NCBI RefSeq assembly: GCF_964036645.1
Contig: NZ_OZ038525.1
Location: 496,001-560,000, forward strand
DNA length: 64,000 nt
Reading direction: 5' to 3'
DNA from: Tenacibaculum sp. 190524A02b
GTDB lineage: Bacteria > Bacteroidota > Bacteroidia > Flavobacteriales > Flavobacteriaceae
Positions 9,634 through 17,659 of the stretch are shown piece by piece (the first letter of the stretch is position 1; each line of letters opens with the position of its first letter). The translations under genes and the position numbers were made by a program. The notes under the pieces are model-generated. The model was not told the DNA's origin. It saw nothing but the letters and a program-made list of their open reading frames with translations, and made no database searches.

Positions 9634-10287
9634 ATGAGAGTATTAAAGTTTTCAGTAGTCGTTTTAATCCTAATTTCAGGAGTAAGTTTTGCATGTAAAA
9701 AAGCGCAAACAAAAACCAAAAGTGTAATAGAAGTAACCAAAATACCAGAAGGAAATAATGTAGCCTATTTTGCTAGTGGATGTTTTTGGTGTGTAGAAGC
9801 AATTTTTGAAAGCGTAGAAGGAGTGAGTGAAGCAATTTCAGGCTACGCAGGAGGACATACAAAAAATCCAACGTATCAAACTATAGGAACAGGTAGAACA
9901 GGACATGCAGAGACTGTAGCTGTGTATTATGATTCTAAAAAAGTAAGTTTTAAAACTTTGGTAGATGTGTTTTTTGGCTCACACAACCCAACAACTAAAA
10001 ACGGACAACATCCAGATTATGGAACCCAATATAGGTCCATAGCTTTTTACCAAAATCAAAAAGAAAAACAAATTATAGAAAAAACAATCGATGAATTAAA
10101 CATTGAAGTTTACAAAGGAAAGATTGTTACAGAAGTAACCAAATTTAAAAAGTTTCATAAGGCAGAGGAATACCATCAAAATTATGAACGATTAAACCCT
10201 AACAATAGCTATGTAAAAAATGTTTCTATTCCAAGGTTAAATCGTTTTAAAAGGAAATTCCCACACTTACTCAAAGTTGGGCATTAA
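9634..10287 (+). CDS. msrA: Peptide-methionine (S)-S-oxide reductase MsrA, lipoprotein form
   Basis: A 217-residue protein with lipobox VSFAC (Cys21) and catalytic GCFWC (nucleophile Cys50). Other family blocks are YAGGHTKNPTY, HAETVAVYYD, FFGSHNPT and GTQYRSIAF. It reduces methionine sulfoxide in proteins. The lipoprotein signal places it in the envelope, guarding periplasmic or surface proteins. It follows the aminopeptidase gene closely and ends at a strong terminator. Confidence 0.95.
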   Translation: MRVLKFSVVVLILISGVSFACKKAQTKTKSVIEVTKIPEGNNVAYFASGCFWCVEAIFESVEGVSEAISGYAGGHTKNPTYQTIGTGRTGHAETVAVYYDSKKVSFKTLVDVFFGSHNPTTKNGQHPDYGTQYRSIAFYQNQKEKQIIEKTIDELNIEVYKGKIVTEVTKFKKFHKAEEYHQNYERLNPNNSYVKNVSIPRLNRFKRKFPHLLKVGH

Positions 10288-10293
10288 AAAATA

Positions 10294-10327
10294 AAAAACC
10301 GTTAATCAAATCTGATTAACGGTTTTT
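10294..10327. terminator. Bidirectional terminator between msrA and DUF2147 gene
   Basis: A 15-base stem AAAAACCGTTAATCA (10294-10308) with TGATTAACGGTTTTT (10313-10327) between two convergent genes. Confidence 0.88.
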
Positions 10328-10344
10328 GTTTTATGTAGTGAAAA

Positions 10345-10770
10345 TTACTTCTTTCTATACCAATATGCAGTTCTCCCTAATAAAGAAAAACCAATGTAAC
10401 CACGTATTTTTAATTTGTTGTCATTTTCTAATTTAATATAACACTTATATTCTTTACCATTTTTAGGATCCAAAATTTTACCACCGCTCCATTCATCACC
10501 ATCTTTTTTTAAGCCAGATAAAATATTCATACCTAGAATAGCTTTATTTTTACGTTTTCCTTTACATTGATCACAAACAGCATCTTGTCTATCTTCATCG
10601 GTAATTTCAATAATTTTAGCAAACGCCTTTCCATCTTTTTCATAAACTTCAATAACACTATCTACTTTGTTGGTTTCTTCATCTCTGTTTTCCCATTTTC
10701 CAAATATTGTTTGTGCATTAATAGTTGAAACACATAGGAAAAGTAAAAAAGTAAAAATTGATTTTTTCAT
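10345..10770 (-). CDS. DUF2147 domain protein
   Basis: A 141-residue secreted protein with a signal peptide ending near STINA. The mature part has the DUF2147 pattern: IFGKWENRDEETNKVDSVIE, a central CDQC pair (CDQCKGKRKNK), and LKIRGYIGFSLLGRTAYWYR at the end. The fold is a lipocalin-like beta barrel in known members; the biochemical role is not settled. Transcribed toward msrA from its own start. Confidence 0.85.
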   Translation of the reverse strand: MKKSIFTFLLFLCVSTINAQTIFGKWENRDEETNKVDSVIEVYEKDGKAFAKIIEITDEDRQDAVCDQCKGKRKNKAILGMNILSGLKKDGDEWSGGKILDPKNGKEYKCYIKLENDNKLKIRGYIGFSLLGRTAYWYRKK

Positions 10771-10821
10771 TTTAATAAATTGTTTATTTACGTATTAATA
10801 TATAGCTAAGTATGTTGATTT

Positions 10822-11349
10822 TTAATCGTATTTGGCATCAAAATTATCATCCCATTTTTTTTGAACACGCATAACTTGTTCAATAATATCACGGGCACAA
10901 CCTTCGCCACCTTTTTTATCAGAAATATATTTAGAAATTATTTGTATTTCTCTGGCAGCATCATTAGGGCAACAAGGCATTCCTACTTTTTCCATAACTG
11001 GATAGTCAGGAATATCGTCACCAACATATATAATATTTTCAGGATTTAAACTGTATTTGTTAACCAATTCCTCGTATTGTTCAATTTTATTATGAGCACC
11101 CAAATAAATATCTTGAATTCCTAGGTTTGCCAAGCGGGTTCTAACGCCTTCATTTCTTCCTCCAGAAATAATACAAACACGATATCCAGCTTTTACAGCA
11201 GCTTTTAAGGCATACCCGTCTTTTATATTCATATGTCGTATCATTTGCCCATCTGGCATTACAGTAACCATACCATTGGTTAAAACACCATCCACATCAA
11301 AAATAAATGTATCTATTTGTGGTAATATTTCCTTATAACTTTTCTCCAT
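10822..11349 (-). CDS. kdsC: KdsC-like HAD phosphatase
   Basis: A 175-residue HAD-superfamily protein without a cap domain. Motif I is FDVDGVLTNG, motif II is IISGGRN, and motif III/IV is YVGDDIPDYPVM, matching 3-deoxy-D-manno-octulosonate 8-phosphate phosphatase, which makes KDO for lipid A inner core. It overlaps the upstream DUF2520 gene by 17 bases, a pairing often seen in Flavobacteriaceae. Confidence 0.88.
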   Translation of the reverse strand: MEKSYKEILPQIDTFIFDVDGVLTNGMVTVMPDGQMIRHMNIKDGYALKAAVKAGYRVCIISGGRNEGVRTRLANLGIQDIYLGAHNKIEQYEELVNKYSLNPENIIYVGDDIPDYPVMEKVGMPCCPNDAAREIQIISKYISDKKGGEGCARDIIEQVMRVQKKWDDNFDAKYD

Positions 11350-12088
11350 TAATAATTGAATCTGTTAATAGTTTATATATGTTTTGTTGCTTTTCAGTAA
11401 GCAAATCTAAATGATTTTTTATAGTCTTACTATCTTTACGTACAGCTGGACCTGTTTGTGCATCATTAGGAGTTAAGGACTCTAGTTTTGATGCGGTTTC
11501 TTTTATTAAAGGATGTAAAACCTCAAAAGGAACATTATAGGTATCGCAAATATCATTCCCAATTTTATATAAATGATTTACAAAGTTGTTTACAAAAACA
11601 GCAGCTACGTGTAAATACCTTCGTTGCTCGGAAGTTATATTGTATATTTTTTTCCCAATAAAAGAAGCTAATTTATTTAATAATTTTAAATCTTCAGGGG
11701 TTTCAGCTTCTAAACAAAAGGGAATTTCATCAAAGTTTACATTTTTATCAGTACTAAAGCTCTGTAAAGGATAAAATACACCTTTATTACCCTTGTTTTT
11801 TAATGAATCTAAGGTAACACTTCCTGAAGTGTGCACTACTAATTCTGAAGTTTTAATTTGTCTAGAAACCTCTGAAATAGCATTGTCAGATACAGCTATA
11901 ATATAAATGTCAGCTTTTTGTATGCTGTTAATTGAATTTGTAACTAGAGTATAAGGCTTCAAATGTTCAATTTGTTTACAATTTCTAGCATATATTTGAA
12001 CTAATTGAATCTTGTTTTTAGCTTGTAAAAAAGCCTTTGCTAAATGATTAGCAACTTTACCACCTCCTAGAATAACAACACGAATCAT
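11333..12088 (-). CDS. Rossmann-fold DUF2520 domain protein
   Basis: A 251-residue protein from the ATG at 12088; a start at 12139 would put 17 unlikely residues before the nucleotide-binding strand. The N-terminal NAD(P)-binding motif is VVILGGGKVANHLAKAF. The C-terminal helical DUF2520 part includes SEQRRYLHVAAVFVNNFVNH and LTPNDAQTGPAVRKD. It resembles short-chain, F420/NADP-reductase-like dehydrogenases; substrate unknown. Coupled to kdsC by overlap. Confidence 0.8.
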   Translation of the reverse strand: MIRVVILGGGKVANHLAKAFLQAKNKIQLVQIYARNCKQIEHLKPYTLVTNSINSIQKADIYIIAVSDNAISEVSRQIKTSELVVHTSGSVTLDSLKNKGNKGVFYPLQSFSTDKNVNFDEIPFCLEAETPEDLKLLNKLASFIGKKIYNITSEQRRYLHVAAVFVNNFVNHLYKIGNDICDTYNVPFEVLHPLIKETASKLESLTPNDAQTGPAVRKDSKTIKNHLDLLTEKQQNIYKLLTDSIINGEKL

Positions 12089-12241
12089 AAAAGCGAAGAT
12101 ATTGATTTTATTTCTTAGCAATTCGTTATTTTTTTGCATATTTGTAACACTATGATTGTTTAAGTCGATACTTCGGACATATTAATTATTTTTCTTCCTT
12201 GAAATTTCAGGGTACTTTTTTATATTATAATTTTTTATAAA

Positions 12242-13651
12242 ATGACAGATAACAATCAAGCAACAAAACAAAATATATTCTCACTATTTAAAGACGCTGT
12301 ATTAGGTAAGCAGCAAGATTTTACACAAGGAAGTATTAAAAAGGCAGTGTTTATGTTAGCAATTCCTATGATTTTGGAAATGTTAATGGAATCTATATTT
12401 GCTTTAGTAGATATTATATATGTATCTAGAGTAAGTGTTAATGCAGTTGCTACAGTAGGTTTAACAGAATCAGTTTTAACCTTAGTGTATGCAGTAGCAA
12501 TTGGATTAAGTATGGCTGCTACAGCTATGGTAGCAAGGAGAACAGGAGAAAAGGATAGTGAAGGTGCAAACCGAACTGCGGTTCAAGTAATTTTTATAGG
12601 AATAGCTATTTCTATACTAATAAGTTTTATAGGGATTATATATCCTAAAGAAATATTGCAATTAATGGGAGGTGAACCCAGTTTAATAGAAGAAGGGTTT
12701 GGCTATACACAAGTATTATTAGGTGGTAATATAACGGTAATGTTACTATTTTTAATTAATGCAATATATAGAGGAGCTGGAAATGCTTCAATTGCAATGT
12801 GGACACTTATTTTATCTAATGGATTGAATATAATACTAGATCCTATTTTTATTTTTGGATTAGGTCCTATTCCAGCTTATGGAGTTAAAGGAGCCGCTAT
12901 TGCTACTACAATAGGAAGAGGTGTGGCAGTGGTTACTCAATTATTAATTTTATTTTTTGGTGCAGGGAAAATTAAATTAGTAGTTAAAGATTTAGTACTT
13001 AGAGTAAGTTTGGTGTTAGATATTCTAAAAGTATCATTAGGTGGTATAGGTCAGTTTATTATTGGAACTTCAAGTTGGGTATTTTTAATGCGAATTATGT
13101 CCGAATTTGGTAGTGAAGTATTAGCTGGATATACGATAGCAATACGAATCATGATGTTTACACTTATGCCAGCATGGGGATTGAGCAATGCAGCAGCAAC
13201 TTTAGTCGGGCAAAATTTAGGTGCTAATAAACCAGAAAGAGCGGAAAAATCAGTATGGATTACTGGAAAATATTGTGCTTATTTTATGGGATTAGTATCG
13301 TTAATATATATTGTTTTTGCGCCAACCTTTTTAGGATGGTTTTCAGAGAGTTCAGAAGTAATAAGTAATGGTGCTTTGTGTTTGCAAATTATGGCAGCAG
13401 GATATATAGCTTATGCCTATGGAATGGTTGTAATTCAGTCGTTTAACGGATCAGGAGATACCAAAACACCAACCTATATTAATTTTGTTTGTTTTTGGTT
13501 ATTTCAACTACCATTTGCGTATATAATGTCTATAACCCTAGAATTTGGTCCACAGGGAGTATTTTGGGCAATAACAATAGCCGAAGTGTTAATAGCAATA
13601 ATTGGAGTTTGGCTATTTAGAAAAGGAAAATGGAAAACGGTTAAGGTATAG
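12242..13651 (+). CDS. MATE family efflux transporter
   Basis: A 469-residue inner-membrane protein with about 12 TM helices in two pseudo-symmetric halves. The N-terminal half includes AIPMILEMLMESIFALVDII and the second includes GIGQFIIGTSSWVFLMRI. It belongs to the NorM/DinF-type MATE superfamily, which exports cationic drugs or metabolites using a Na+ or H+ gradient. It stands alone; substrate is not predictable. Confidence 0.92.
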   Translation: MTDNNQATKQNIFSLFKDAVLGKQQDFTQGSIKKAVFMLAIPMILEMLMESIFALVDIIYVSRVSVNAVATVGLTESVLTLVYAVAIGLSMAATAMVARRTGEKDSEGANRTAVQVIFIGIAISILISFIGIIYPKEILQLMGGEPSLIEEGFGYTQVLLGGNITVMLLFLINAIYRGAGNASIAMWTLILSNGLNIILDPIFIFGLGPIPAYGVKGAAIATTIGRGVAVVTQLLILFFGAGKIKLVVKDLVLRVSLVLDILKVSLGGIGQFIIGTSSWVFLMRIMSEFGSEVLAGYTIAIRIMMFTLMPAWGLSNAAATLVGQNLGANKPERAEKSVWITGKYCAYFMGLVSLIYIVFAPTFLGWFSESSEVISNGALCLQIMAAGYIAYAYGMVVIQSFNGSGDTKTPTYINFVCFWLFQLPFAYIMSITLEFGPQGVFWAITIAEVLIAIIGVWLFRKGKWKTVKV

Positions 13652-13926
13652 TATAGCCAGAAACGTTTTGTATATTACTCGTTCATTTTTTAGTTAAATT
13701 GAAACAAAAAATGGCAAAATATTTAATGATTAATTATATAACAATGAAGTGGTTTAAACTTTTTTGATTGAAGCGAAAAATAGTAGTTTTTTGTTCATTT
13801 TGAAGCTTTTTTAGCGTTTCATAGTAGCGCTACGGAACAATAAAAAATCAAAAAAGGACGAAAAATAGCATTTTTATAGCCAATTGAAAAAAGTTTAAAC
13901 GACTTTAATTAATAAAAAGTAAATAA
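13652..13926. repeat. Intergenic region with a large imperfect inverted repeat
   Basis: No gene. Arms at 13749-13770 (GTGGTTTAAACTTTTTTGAT..) and 13881-13903 (..GAAAAAAGTTTAAACGAC) are imperfect inverse copies enclosing about 110 bases with further self-pairing (TTTCATAGTAGCGCTACGGAA). The whole could fold as one long hairpin. It looks like a small interspersed element or a large RNA structure, but no second copy lies in this window. Confidence 0.5.
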
Positions 13927-14643
13927 ATGAAATTAGATATACTAGCTTTTGGAGCGCACCCTGATGATGTAGAATTAGGGTGTAGTGCAACCATTGCTAA
14001 AGAAATTACTTTAGGGAAAAAAGTAGGTATTGTAGATTTAACTAGAGGAGAACTAGGAACTAGAGGTTCTGCTGAGTTAAGAGACAAAGAAGCAGCTAAG
14101 GCTGCTGAAATTTTAGGAGTAAGTATTAGGGAGAATATGGGATTTTATGACGGTTTTTTTAAAAATGATAAAGAGCATCAACTAGAAATTATTAAAAAAA
14201 TTCGTAAATATCAACCAGAAGTTGTTTTATGTAATGCTACAGATGATCGTCATATAGATCATCCAAAAGGTAGTCAATTAGTTTCTGATGCTTGTTTTTT
14301 AAGTGGTTTACTTAAAGTAGAAACTTTTGAAGGAGGTGTAAAACAGGAAAAATGGCGTCCAAAGCAAGTATATCATTACATACAATGGAAAAATATAGAA
14401 CCAGACTTTGTGATAGATGTAACAGGTTATATGGAGAAGAAAGTAGCTTCGGTTATGGCATATAGTTCACAATTTTATGATCCGAAAAGTGCAGAGCCAG
14501 AAACACCAATTACTAGTAAAAACTTTACCGATAGTATTGAATATAGAGCAAGAGACCTTGGAAGGTTAATTGGAGTAGAATATGCAGAAGGCTTTACATC
14601 AGAACGTTATGTGGCGATAGAAAACTTAAGTAAATTAATTTAA
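13927..14643 (+). CDS. bshB1: Bacillithiol biosynthesis deacetylase BshB1
   Basis: A 238-residue LmbE-like zinc deacetylase. It has the metal-binding AHPDDVE near the N-terminus, TRGELGTRGS, and DDRHIDHPKGS. It removes acetyl from N-acetylglucosaminyl-malate during bacillithiol synthesis, the low-molecular-weight thiol of many Bacteroidota. Last host protein gene before the prophage. Confidence 0.92.
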   Translation: MKLDILAFGAHPDDVELGCSATIAKEITLGKKVGIVDLTRGELGTRGSAELRDKEAAKAAEILGVSIRENMGFYDGFFKNDKEHQLEIIKKIRKYQPEVVLCNATDDRHIDHPKGSQLVSDACFLSGLLKVETFEGGVKQEKWRPKQVYHYIQWKNIEPDFVIDVTGYMEKKVASVMAYSSQFYDPKSAEPETPITSKNFTDSIEYRARDLGRLIGVEYAEGFTSERYVAIENLSKLI

Positions 14644-14652
14644 AAAAAAGTT

Positions 14653-14682
14653 TTGCAGATATGTAAAAAGCTTGTATATTTG
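14653..14682 (+). promoter_or_regulatory. Promoter of tRNA-His
   Basis: TTG (14653-14655), 19 bases, TATATTTG (14675-14682): a full match to the Bacteroidota housekeeping consensus, 17 bases before the tRNA. Confidence 0.8.
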
Positions 14683-14698
14683 CACCCGCAAGTCAAAT

Positions 14699-14773
14699 GG
14701 TGATTGTAGCTCAGTTGGTTAGAGCGCCGGATTGTGGTTCCGGAGGTCGTGGGTTCGAGACCCATCTTTCACC
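14699..14773 (+). tRNA. tRNA-His (GTG), 3' end used as prophage attachment site
   Basis: A cloverleaf with anticodon GTG (loop TTGTGGT, stem CCGGA/TCCGG), D arm GCTC..GAGC and T arm GTGGG TTCGAGA CCCAT. The extra G(-1) at 14699 and C73 at 14773 are His identity elements. The acceptor strands GTGATTG and CTTTCAC do not pair at positions 5:68 and 6:67 (two T-T oppositions). No CCA is encoded. An integrase gene follows at once, so the 3' half probably came with the prophage. Confidence 0.92.
14730..14773 (+). other. Probable attL core within tRNA-His
   Basis: Tyrosine integrases commonly recombine within the anticodon or T arm of a tRNA and restore its 3' end from attP. Phage genes begin directly after this tRNA. 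Core limits are approximate because attR lies outside the window. Confidence 0.6.
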
Positions 14774-14780
14774 CAAAACC

Positions 14781-14804
14781 AAAGCCCTTTATACAAAGGG
14801 CTTT
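14781..14804 (+). terminator. Terminator after tRNA-His
   Basis: AAAGCCCTTT (14781-14790) pairs with AAAGGGCTTT (14795-14804), loop ATAC, followed by TTTGTG. Confidence 0.85.
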
Positions 14805-14845
14805 TTTGTGTTTTATACTTTCCTGTAAGATTTACATTGTTTGGT

Positions 14846-14872
14846 ATCGTGTTTAAAATCGTGTTTAAAATG
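14846..14872. repeat. Tandem 12-base repeat before the integrase
   Basis: ATCGTGTTTAAA occurs twice in direct tandem just upstream of the integrase start. Its place between attL and int suggests an integrase arm site or an int operator; this is inference. Confidence 0.4.
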
Positions 14873-14882
14873 TAAATTGAAA

Positions 14883-16139
14883 ATGAGTAAAAATAAATTA
14901 ATTCTTAGCAATGGTTGTAGTTCAACTATACCTAAAGTAACTCCTAAAAATTGGAAAATATCAGGTAAAGAAAGTATTGAAAAAGACTGGGTCATTCATT
15001 TTTATTTTAGAGACCCGTTATTTAAAGATAAATACCCTAATGGTAAACAAGTCCGTATTAAAGGTATGAACGAGTATAAGACGTTAGGTGAAAGAAGGGA
15101 AGCTACTCAAATACTTTTAGAAGGTATAAGTGACAAGCTAATAAAACATCGTTGGAATCCAATTACAGAAGAGTATATGAATGAAGATGCATTAGCAGAT
15201 GAATCTTCAACGATGATTGATTGTTTAAGGTACTATTTAAAAGAAAAAAAAATATCTAAAGATTATCGTTCAGATATAAATTCTATGATAAATTTTTTAG
15301 AGGTATCAATAAACTCTTTGGGATTGCAGTTCACTTCTGTTTCAGAAATTAAAAGAAAAGATATTAGGGCTGTTTTAAAGCATCAGCAACAAACTAGAGG
15401 GATTTCTAATAATCGTTATAATAAATATAAAGCTCAAATGAGCGGTTTATTTGATGATATGATTGAAGATGAAGTGATAGAATACAACCCTGTAGATAAA
15501 ATTAAGCCTCTTCCAGTAGAAAAAAAGTTAAGAGAAATATTAAGTGATAAAGATAGAAAGCGTGTATATGTCCATTTAAAAGAAAATTACTATACATTTT
15601 GGAGGTTTATGATGATTTATTATGCTTCTGGGGCTAGAGTAAAAGAATTACTAAATGTTCAGGTTAAAGATGTTGATATATATGCATTAGAATTTAAAGT
15701 CACTATACAAAAAGGAGGGAAGCCTAAAGAAGTTTTAAAACCAATTAATAAAAGTGTTGTTAGTTTATGGATAGAAGTAATTAATGAGCAGAATACTGAT
15801 AGGCTAACTATTAATCCAAAACATTATTTGTTTTCAAGAAATTTGCAAAAAGGAATTAAGCCAATCAGATATGAACAGATTACAAGAAGATGGAAGGAAC
15901 ACGTTAAAAATAAATTAGGTATTACGGCTGATTTTGCAGCATTAACACATTTGTATGCTGATAATATAGCTGCTAAACTTGATATAAAACATGCTCAAAG
16001 ACTACGTTCTCATACAACTGATAGAATGATGAAACAACATTATGCAGTCAATGAGAAACAAAGACAAATGGATAGGTTAAAAAATGTAAACAATCCGTTT
16101 TATGAAGATGATAATGATAGTGAATTAAAGGTGGTTTAA
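14883..16139 (+). CDS. int: Tyrosine recombinase / phage integrase
   Basis: A 418-residue protein from the ATG at 14883 (an in-frame TTG at 14841 would add 14 residues; residue numbers here count from 14841). A core-binding domain (about 95-205) is followed by the catalytic domain. Arg266 (SGARVKEL), the beta-strand lysine in TIQKGGK, the SHTT histidine and Tyr401 (KQHYAV) are present. The HxxR motif reads AALTH, where related Bacteroidota integrases usually have SLKH, so the second basic residue is Thr369. It should integrate and excise the element at tRNA-His. Confidence 0.92.
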   Translation: MSKNKLILSNGCSSTIPKVTPKNWKISGKESIEKDWVIHFYFRDPLFKDKYPNGKQVRIKGMNEYKTLGERREATQILLEGISDKLIKHRWNPITEEYMNEDALADESSTMIDCLRYYLKEKKISKDYRSDINSMINFLEVSINSLGLQFTSVSEIKRKDIRAVLKHQQQTRGISNNRYNKYKAQMSGLFDDMIEDEVIEYNPVDKIKPLPVEKKLREILSDKDRKRVYVHLKENYYTFWRFMMIYYASGARVKELLNVQVKDVDIYALEFKVTIQKGGKPKEVLKPINKSVVSLWIEVINEQNTDRLTINPKHYLFSRNLQKGIKPIRYEQITRRWKEHVKNKLGITADFAALTHLYADNIAAKLDIKHAQRLRSHTTDRMMKQHYAVNEKQRQMDRLKNVNNPFYEDDNDSELKVV

Positions 16140-16202
16140 AAGTGTCCTATATTATTTTAATTCTCAAAATTACTTTTGAATCAAATTTAAAATATAATTA
16201 TT

Positions 16203-16475
16203 ATGGCAATTAACAAAGATTTGATTTATTCAAAATTAGAGTGTAATGTATTGAGGTATAATTATCTCATAAATGATGTTTCGGTTGGGTTAAATTTAGC
16301 TTTAAAATCAAAAGCTGTTAGATCCATACCAGAACTTCAAGGTAAATTAAAAATACACTATGATGAAGTAATGAAGTTACGTGTTCCTGTGTTTAGAGAT
16401 GTTGTTATTGAGGATCAGATCAAAGCAAGGGATATTGGCTTGGAAGCTATCGATCTTATTGAACAATACCTTTAA
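16203..16475 (+). CDS. Small phage protein of unknown function
   Basis: A 90-residue, mostly helical protein without recognised motif. It ends with a 4-base convergent overlap with the SRAP gene. Its place beside the integrase would suit an excision or regulatory role, but no DNA-binding motif is clear. Confidence 0.55.
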   Translation: MAINKDLIYSKLECNVLRYNYLINDVSVGLNLALKSKAVRSIPELQGKLKIHYDEVMKLRVPVFRDVVIEDQIKARDIGLEAIDLIEQYL

Positions 16476-17206
16476 AAGTATGACTTTATTCCATCATATG
16501 AAACAGGTTCTATGATGTTTTTTTTGTTGCTGTCAACACGCTTAAAAACATCTTGAGATACAGAATAAGATTCTATCTCTTTTTTTGTGAATGTGTGAAG
16601 AAGTGTATTGACAATATCTCTATCATTATTACAGTGTAACCATTCGTATTCATCTGAAGGGTCTAAAATCAATGGCATTCTATAACTCCCTAATTTATTT
16701 GGGGAGTTGTGTATTTCTTTAAACATAGGGTTTGCTTCTGTTGTAATTATACTTGCAGAAAACAACCCGTCATCAATTTCACTGTAAATACCAGCAAAAG
16801 CAAAAAGGCTTTCGTCTTTATGTTTAAAATAATATGGTATTGAACCTTTAATATTTTCATTTTTATGTGGTTCAAATAAACCATCGGCAATAATCAAACA
16901 TCTTTGCCAGTCTATAAATTGACTAAATAAATTACTCTCATATATTCGTTCTCTTGTAGCGTTTAATGTGTTAGTCTTTCTCAGAAAATTAGAGCGCTGA
17001 GATAGGTCGTAGTTTGTTGGAAGAACTCCCCAAGATGCAAAATCAATTGTTTCAGGGTCTTCTTGCCTTATGATATATAGTTGTTTTGTTTCCCATCCAT
17101 TAAAATGATAATAAGGCTCGTACACTTCAGGGTGTTCAAAAGTAGCATCAAACCTATCTTCTAATGCTTTAGGGTTTTTCTTTGTATTACTAATATGAAA
17201 GCACAT
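16472..17206 (-). CDS. SRAP (SOS response-associated peptidase) family, YedK/HMCES-like
   Basis: A 244-residue protein starting Met-Cys, so Cys2 is exposed after Met removal, as needed to form the thiazolidine crosslink with abasic sites. Family blocks include NATRERIYESN, CLIIADGLFEPH (Glu) and HNSPNKLGSYRMPLIL (His). It shields abasic sites in single-stranded DNA during replication. It is third in a leftward operon with umuD and umuC, three bases after umuD, so it is probably damage-induced together with them. Confidence 0.92.
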   Translation of the reverse strand: MCFHISNTKKNPKALEDRFDATFEHPEVYEPYYHFNGWETKQLYIIRQEDPETIDFASWGVLPTNYDLSQRSNFLRKTNTLNATRERIYESNLFSQFIDWQRCLIIADGLFEPHKNENIKGSIPYYFKHKDESLFAFAGIYSEIDDGLFSASIITTEANPMFKEIHNSPNKLGSYRMPLILDPSDEYEWLHCNNDRDIVNTLLHTFTKKEIESYSVSQDVFKRVDSNKKNIIEPVSYDGIKSYF

Positions 17207-17209
17207 TTT

Positions 17210-17659
17210 TTAAATATCACGGATTAAGTTTTTTACTACACCTAAACAAATCAAAGTATCTTCTTCTTGAATTTCTATGTTAGAAAATTCTGGGTTATCA
17301 GCTAATAATATATTGTTTGATTTGTCAAACCTTTTAACTGTAAATTCAGTGTTGTTAACTGAAACGATAACTATATCGTTATCTTCCATTCTTAAGTCAG
17401 ATTTTACAATTAATAAATCACTAATTTCAAGAGTTGGAAACATGGAGTTGCCTTTAACTTTAACTATATAAGTAGCATCTGGATTAGTTAAGTATTTCTT
17501 ATCTAGTGATAATTTCTCTTCTTTAAAATCATCAGCAGGAGATGGAAAACCAGCTTGGACTCCATCAGGAAAATAATTTACTTTAATTTCTTCTCCATTC
17601 ACTTGAAAAGAAACAATTTCTATTTCACTACTAAACTTTGGTAAATTAATTATTTTCAT
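17210..17659 (-). CDS. umuD: UmuD-like S24 peptidase
   Basis: A 149-residue LexA/UmuD-type protein. The self-cleavage site is Ala36-Gly37 (QAGFPSPADD), nucleophile Ser72 in KGNSMFPT, and general base Lys109 in FTVKRF. RecA filaments trigger cleavage to UmuD', the Pol V subunit. It overlaps the end of umuC by four bases (ATGA type), giving coupled translation. Confidence 0.93.
   Translation of the reverse strand: MKIINLPKFSSEIEIVSFQVNGEEIKVNYFPDGVQAGFPSPADDFKEEKLSLDKKYLTNPDATYIVKVKGNSMFPTLEISDLLIVKSDLRMEDNDIVIVSVNNTEFTVKRFDKSNNILLADNPEFSNIEIQEEDTLICLGVVKNLIRDI

Noticed and set aside
14841..14882. Integrase start at the TTG 14841
   Set aside because: The extra 14 residues overlap the tandem ATCGTGTTTAAA repeat and have no family support; ATG 14883 is a better start.
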